Assembly: GCA_903953615.1 (NCBI GenBank)
Contig: CAJBKH010000241.1
Span: 1 to 8,814 of the forward strand
DNA length: 8,814 nucleotides
Origin: an uncultured Bacteroidota bacterium
Lineage (GTDB): Bacteria > Bacteroidota > Bacteroidia > NS11-12g > UBA955
Reading direction: 5' to 3'
Shown: positions 5,524-8,814 of the stretch, piece by piece
Position numbering within the stretch: the stretch's first letter is position 1
Layout of the letters: the number at the start of each line of letters is the position of its first letter
Notes under the pieces: model-generated
Databases searched by the model: none
The model's input: only the letters and a program-made list of their open reading frames with translations
Told to the model about the DNA's origin: nothing
Made by a program: the position numbers and the translations under genes

Positions 5524-8352
5524 CTATTTAATTTTATAAGAGAAACTAAAGCTAAACATTTGTCCTCTTCTAAAACTCAATAATTCGTGATCTGTTTTAG
5601 CGGTGTTATATTGGATTTTTCCATCGCCATTGGTATCTTGCCACAAACGGTGTTTAAAGTTCAATATATCACTCACACCAAATTTAAAATTCAAGCGTTT
5701 GTTAATTTCTTTGCCGATGGTTAAGTCGATTGCTTGACGCGGCATTTCATATACGGTAGGGAAAATATTATTACCTACATAAGCAATACGTTTGCCAAAG
5801 ATATTGTATGATAAATTTGCGGTCAACCCTTTTTTCTCGTTGTTGTAAAATAAGGCTGCGTTTACAATGTAGGGCGATTGTCCTTGTAAAGCTCTTGTGC
5901 GCGCCTGACTTAAGGTAGAATCGTCGCCTAAATTAACTTGGCTATAGATTAAAGAGGCATTCATGACAACTGACAAATTCTTTAAGAATTTATTTTGGGT
6001 CATGTTGTCCAAAGATTTTCTTAACTCAACTTCTAAACCAAAATTAGTGGCTTGTTTCGCATTTTTTAAAGTGTATTGTTGACTTAATCCAATGGGTTGC
6101 ACATAGTTTTCAATTGGATTGGTAAAGTTTTTATAGAACACACCAAAACTAACAGTCTCGTCAGAAGAAGGATAAACTTCATAACGGAAATCTAGATTAT
6201 CAATCACAGCTGATTTCAAATTTGGATTACCTACAATGTTTACATCGTATACGAAATCGTAATAAACGAATGGTGCTAGCTCTCTAAACTCAGGGCGGTT
6301 AATGGTTTTGCTATATGCCAAACGGATTAAGCTTTTGTCGTTAAGGTAATACGACATATTGATAGATGGTAAAATATTTAAGCTATCTAATTTAACATCT
6401 ATAGTAGACGATTGGGTTGCACTTTTTAAATTTTGGGCAAACTGTTCTGCTCTTACACCTAATGAAACACTGAAACGGTTCATAGGGATCGTAGCGCCAA
6501 CATAACCTGCTTTCAATTGATTGGTAGCGGTGTATTTGTCGTTAGGGTTGGTACCTTCCGCTGGGCGCCATCCTGATTTGGTATTTATGTTTTCTGATTT
6601 AAAAATTTGATCGATGGGCTGTTGTAAGAAGGCATCTTTTACTACACCACTGCCTTGGTAAACATAACCAAACCAACGGGCTGCAAATTCTCTCGATTTT
6701 TCTTCTGCATAAGCGCCTGCTCTGATAATAATATTTTTAGTACTATCGAATGGGTTATTAAAATTTTTCTCGTAATTGATAGTTCCAGAAACAGTGTGCT
6801 CGTTCAAATCAGAATAAAAACGTGCGGCATCAAATAAGCTTGAACTTGGAGGGTCTATCATGGTGTATGGGTCGTCTGAACCTTCTGTTCTATAAGTCCT
6901 AAATCTTCTGTAGTCGGGTTCGTTTCTTTTTACAGAGCTATAACCGCCGGTCCATGTCAATTTATCACCCATGGTATTTAATTTATGGATACCTTCTAGT
7001 TGACCAAAATAAATACTTCTGCTGGTATAATGGAAACCGTAATTTTTAAATTCAGTGTTTGGTCTTTCCGTTGGATTCACCCCTTTACGAATGGTAGTCT
7101 CGTTTTCTCCAATCTGATTGTACATGTTTTTAACACTAATGGTATTGTTTTTATTCAAGGTTATCAACCAATTGCTCAAGGCACTTATTTTTGATTCTAT
7201 TGAATAGTTCTCGTCAGTATAATTAAACATTTGACGTACATAATCAATTTGATCGTTTTGATAACGGTATCTGCTAATTGAGGAATATTGGTAATTGGTA
7301 GAATAGCTAATATTGTTAACGGTAAACAAACTCATCTTCTTACCCAATTTAAGGTTCTTGCCAAAGCTAATGCCTGCACCAAAATCCATGGGTGCTACTG
7401 TTGAGTTTAATTGGTAGTTGTTTTGGAAGTTGCGACCATAGGACATGGCAGTTTGGTTAGAAAGGCCCGCCAAGGTGCTTGGAAAAGTCGAAGGCAATGC
7501 GCGACTGCCATTGTCGTAGCCCCATAAATCAGAACCACTGCTTACGTTGTTATTTTGATGTGAAAGGAACGTGGTATTTAAACGAATACCAAACCCTAAG
7601 TTTACAGTTAAGAAATCTTTTTCTACATTGCTCTTGGTATACAATTTAATAACACCGCCTGCAAAGTCGCCCGCCAATTCGGCCGCACCCGATTTGTAAA
7701 TCAAAATTTTATCCAACATGCTGGATGGTATTAAATCGAAAGAGAAAGCACGTTTGTCAACCTCGGTGCTCGGTGCATTAATGTTATTTATTTGAACGCT
7801 GTTATAACGTTGACTTAAACCGCGCAACATAATGAAACGGTTTTCCATTAAGGTAACACCTGGTATTCTTGCAGCTGCTTTGGCTGCATCGGTGGCTTGT
7901 GTTTTGTTTAACTCTTCAGAAGAAACAGCCGAAACTACTGCCTCCGCCTTTTTCACTTCTTGAATCACCGCCTTTTCAGTATTGGTTTTTCTCTTTGCGA
8001 CAATTTTACCAGTTCCTATTTTTCTAACGAAAATGGTCATGCTTGTTTGGTTAATAGTTGTTGTGGCATTTTCTGTTACCACCACATTCATTACTTCAAC
8101 AGTATTATAGCCGGTGTGACTCAAGCTTAGTGTATAAGTGCCAATTGCAACATTGGTAATCGTAAATACCCCGTTTTTGTCAGTAGCACTGCCTTGGTTG
8201 GTGCCTTTAATAGAAACATTGACACCAGAGAATAGTACATTTTTTGTTGAATCGAACACAGTGCCACTAATGGTACCTGTTTGTGCAACTAGTTGTAAAG
8301 AGAGTAAAGAGAAGAAACAAAAGAATACAATGGTTTTAAGATGGTAAATCAT
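5524..8352 (-). CDS. TonB-dependent outer-membrane receptor with N-terminal carboxypeptidase-regulatory-like domain
   Basis: This 942-residue protein should move a ligand across the outer membrane using TonB energy. A signal peptide (1-23, ending LQLVA) precedes a carboxypeptidase-regulatory-like domain at 26-105 (GTISGTVFDS ... SATDKNGVFTITNVAIGTY). The plug spans about 126-240, with ARIPGV (161-166), RGLSQRYNSVQINN (177-190) and GDFAGGVIKLYTKS (228-241). The rest is a 22-strand-type barrel ending in alternating strand pattern MFSFSFSYKIK. DTNGDGKI (906-913) near the end resembles a calcium-binding loop. I chose the ATG at 8352; a TTG five codons upstream would put THR-PHE-VAL-PRO before an otherwise perfect signal peptide. 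No SusD-like gene is adjacent, so this is not a typical SusC. Its partner is more likely the lipoprotein downstream. The ligand is unknown. Confidence 0.92.
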   Translation of the reverse strand: MIYHLKTIVFFCFFSLLSLQLVAQTGTISGTVFDSTKNVLFSGVNVSIKGTNQGSATDKNGVFTITNVAIGTYTLSLSHTGYNTVEVMNVVVTENATTTINQTSMTIFVRKIGTGKIVAKRKTNTEKAVIQEVKKAEAVVSAVSSEELNKTQATDAAKAAARIPGVTLMENRFIMLRGLSQRYNSVQINNINAPSTEVDKRAFSFDLIPSSMLDKILIYKSGAAELAGDFAGGVIKLYTKSNVEKDFLTVNLGFGIRLNTTFLSHQNNNVSSGSDLWGYDNGSRALPSTFPSTLAGLSNQTAMSYGRNFQNNYQLNSTVAPMDFGAGISFGKNLKLGKKMSLFTVNNISYSTNYQYSSISRYRYQNDQIDYVRQMFNYTDENYSIESKISALSNWLITLNKNNTISVKNMYNQIGENETTIRKGVNPTERPNTEFKNYGFHYTSRSIYFGQLEGIHKLNTMGDKLTWTGGYSSVKRNEPDYRRFRTYRTEGSDDPYTMIDPPSSSLFDAARFYSDLNEHTVSGTINYEKNFNNPFDSTKNIIIRAGAYAEEKSREFAARWFGYVYQGSGVVKDAFLQQPIDQIFKSENINTKSGWRPAEGTNPNDKYTATNQLKAGYVGATIPMNRFSVSLGVRAEQFAQNLKSATQSSTIDVKLDSLNILPSINMSYYLNDKSLIRLAYSKTINRPEFRELAPFVYYDFVYDVNIVGNPNLKSAVIDNLDFRYEVYPSSDETVSFGVFYKNFTNPIENYVQPIGLSQQYTLKNAKQATNFGLEVELRKSLDNMTQNKFLKNLSVVMNASLIYSQVNLGDDSTLSQARTRALQGQSPYIVNAALFYNNEKKGLTANLSYNIFGKRIAYVGNNIFPTVYEMPRQAIDLTIGKEINKRLNFKFGVSDILNFKHRLWQDTNGDGKIQYNTAKTDHELLSFRRGQMFSFSFSYKIK

Positions 8353-8446
8353 GGGCACAAAGGTCAAAATGCTGTGTTAATTTTATCTTAATTTTAAATG
8401 ATAATTAGGTTATTTTGTGCTTTTGGATGTTAAGTTTAAGTCACTA

Positions 8447-8454
8447 CAAACCTA
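8447..8454 (-). promoter_or_regulatory. Possible -7 promoter element of the TonB receptor gene
   Basis: TAGGTTTG on the minus strand fits TAnnTTTG exactly and would give a leader of about 90 nt. No TTG is found at the usual -33 distance, so support is weak. Confidence 0.27.
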
Positions 8455-8490
8455 AGCTATTGTTACAGTTGAAGTGTTGTGTGAACTAGG

Positions 8491-8520
8491 TTTTAACACA
8501 ACAATGATTGTGTGTTAAAA
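8491..8520. promoter_or_regulatory. 10-bp inverted repeat between divergent genes, possible operator
   Basis: TTTTAACACA (8491-8500) and TGTGTTAAAA (8511-8520) are perfect complements separated by 10 bases, one helical turn apart centre to centre by about two turns. It lies 61 bp before the plus-strand gene start and 138 bp before the receptor ATG, where a dimeric regulator could control both. It could also be a hairpin in a leader RNA. No regulator gene is in the window. Confidence 0.4.
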
Positions 8521-8581
8521 ATTAACAATTAGATAATATTGGAATGATACAGCGCTAATCTTAAGACTGCAATTTTGTAAC

Positions 8582-8814
8582 ATCAAAAAGATAATAACTA
8601 TACTCGTTTTAATATTCGCAGCACAAGTATCAACAAATGCTGTTAATACCGATGGGTTGTGTTTAATCACAGTTACAGATAGTAACAATGAAAAATTATC
8701 GGGTGCTGCCATTGAGATATCAGGAACTAATAAAGTATATTATACCAATATCAATGGTACTTGTTACATTCCTAAGTCAGTCCTTAACAATGCGGAATTG
8801 TTAACTGTAAATTG
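8582..8814 (+). CDS. Small secreted carboxypeptidase-regulatory-like protein, partial, apparent ATC start
   Basis: A plus-strand frame open to the right edge encodes a signal peptide (KKIITILVLIFAAQVSTNA) and then ITVTDSNNEKLSGAAIEISG and VYYTNINGTCYIP. This is the strand and turn pattern of a carboxypeptidase-regulatory-like (transthyretin-type) domain, as at the N-terminus of the receptor. The codon where ATG is expected, just before AAA AAG, reads ATC (8582-8584). The frame runs back to a stop at 8534-8536 with no ATG; a CTG at 8567 is the only alternative start of note. So it is either a gene with a lost or unusual start, a recent pseudogene, or a sequence error. It is transcribed away from the receptor gene, suggesting a shared control region and a shared envelope function. 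Two cysteines (TDGLC and NGTCY) may pair. The C-terminus is outside the window. Confidence 0.6.
   Translation, partial: MKKIITILVLIFAAQVSTNAVNTDGLCLITVTDSNNEKLSGAAIEISGTNKVYYTNINGTCYIPKSVLNNAELLTVN

Noticed and set aside
3862..8352. A SusC/SusD polysaccharide-use locus
   Set aside because: The lipoprotein is beta-helix-like and not a helical SusD type, and no glycoside hydrolase or sugar sensor gene is present.
8353..8367. Upstream TTG start for the TonB receptor, adding five residues
   Set aside because: The ATG at 8352 starts a normal signal peptide; the extension only adds a rare start codon and a proline-containing stretch before it.
8515..8712. Minus-strand 65-codon frame
   Set aside because: It lies antisense to the better-supported plus-strand secreted protein, has no recognisable features and overlaps the 10-bp inverted repeat.

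Overview
The window looks like a chromosomal stretch from an AT-rich member of the Bacteroidota, probably near Chitinophagales or Sphingobacteriales. The clues are a TonB-dependent receptor with an N-terminal carboxypeptidase-like regulatory domain, lipoprotein and outer-membrane protein signal peptides, start codons with A/T-rich leaders and no Shine-Dalgarno sequence, and a clear TAnnTTTG-type -7 promoter element at 1240-1247. I assign the lineage by style, not by a marker gene.

Layout. (1) Positions 1-1067, minus strand: an exported beta-barrel-like protein (366-1067) followed 6 nt later by a secreted protein of unknown function whose end lies outside the window. (2) Positions 1219-2451, plus strand: a promoter and two overlapping genes, a HipA-like kinase and a DUF3037 protein. 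(3) Positions 2452-3861: about 1.4 kb without a convincing intact gene. It holds two different repeat families with hairpins and a decayed membrane-protein tail, and it is nearly bracketed by a 24-bp imperfect inverted repeat (2467-2490 and 3751-3774). (4) Positions 3862-8352, minus strand: a 942-residue TonB-dependent receptor, an intrinsic terminator, then a 492-residue surface lipoprotein with strong expression-type codon bias and its own terminator. (5) From 8582 to the right edge, plus strand: the start of a small secreted protein with a carboxypeptidase-regulatory-like fold. It is divergent from the receptor and its expected ATG reads ATC.

How the parts work together. The receptor, the lipoprotein and probably the divergent small protein look like one outer-membrane uptake or surface-binding module. 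It has no SusD-like partner, so it is not a standard glycan (SusCD) locus, and I cannot name a substrate. The kinase and DUF3037 genes form a second module. The kinase lacks the N-terminal region of classical HipA and has no HipB-type antitoxin gene beside it. These two modules and the repeat island between them are the best candidates for something not yet described.
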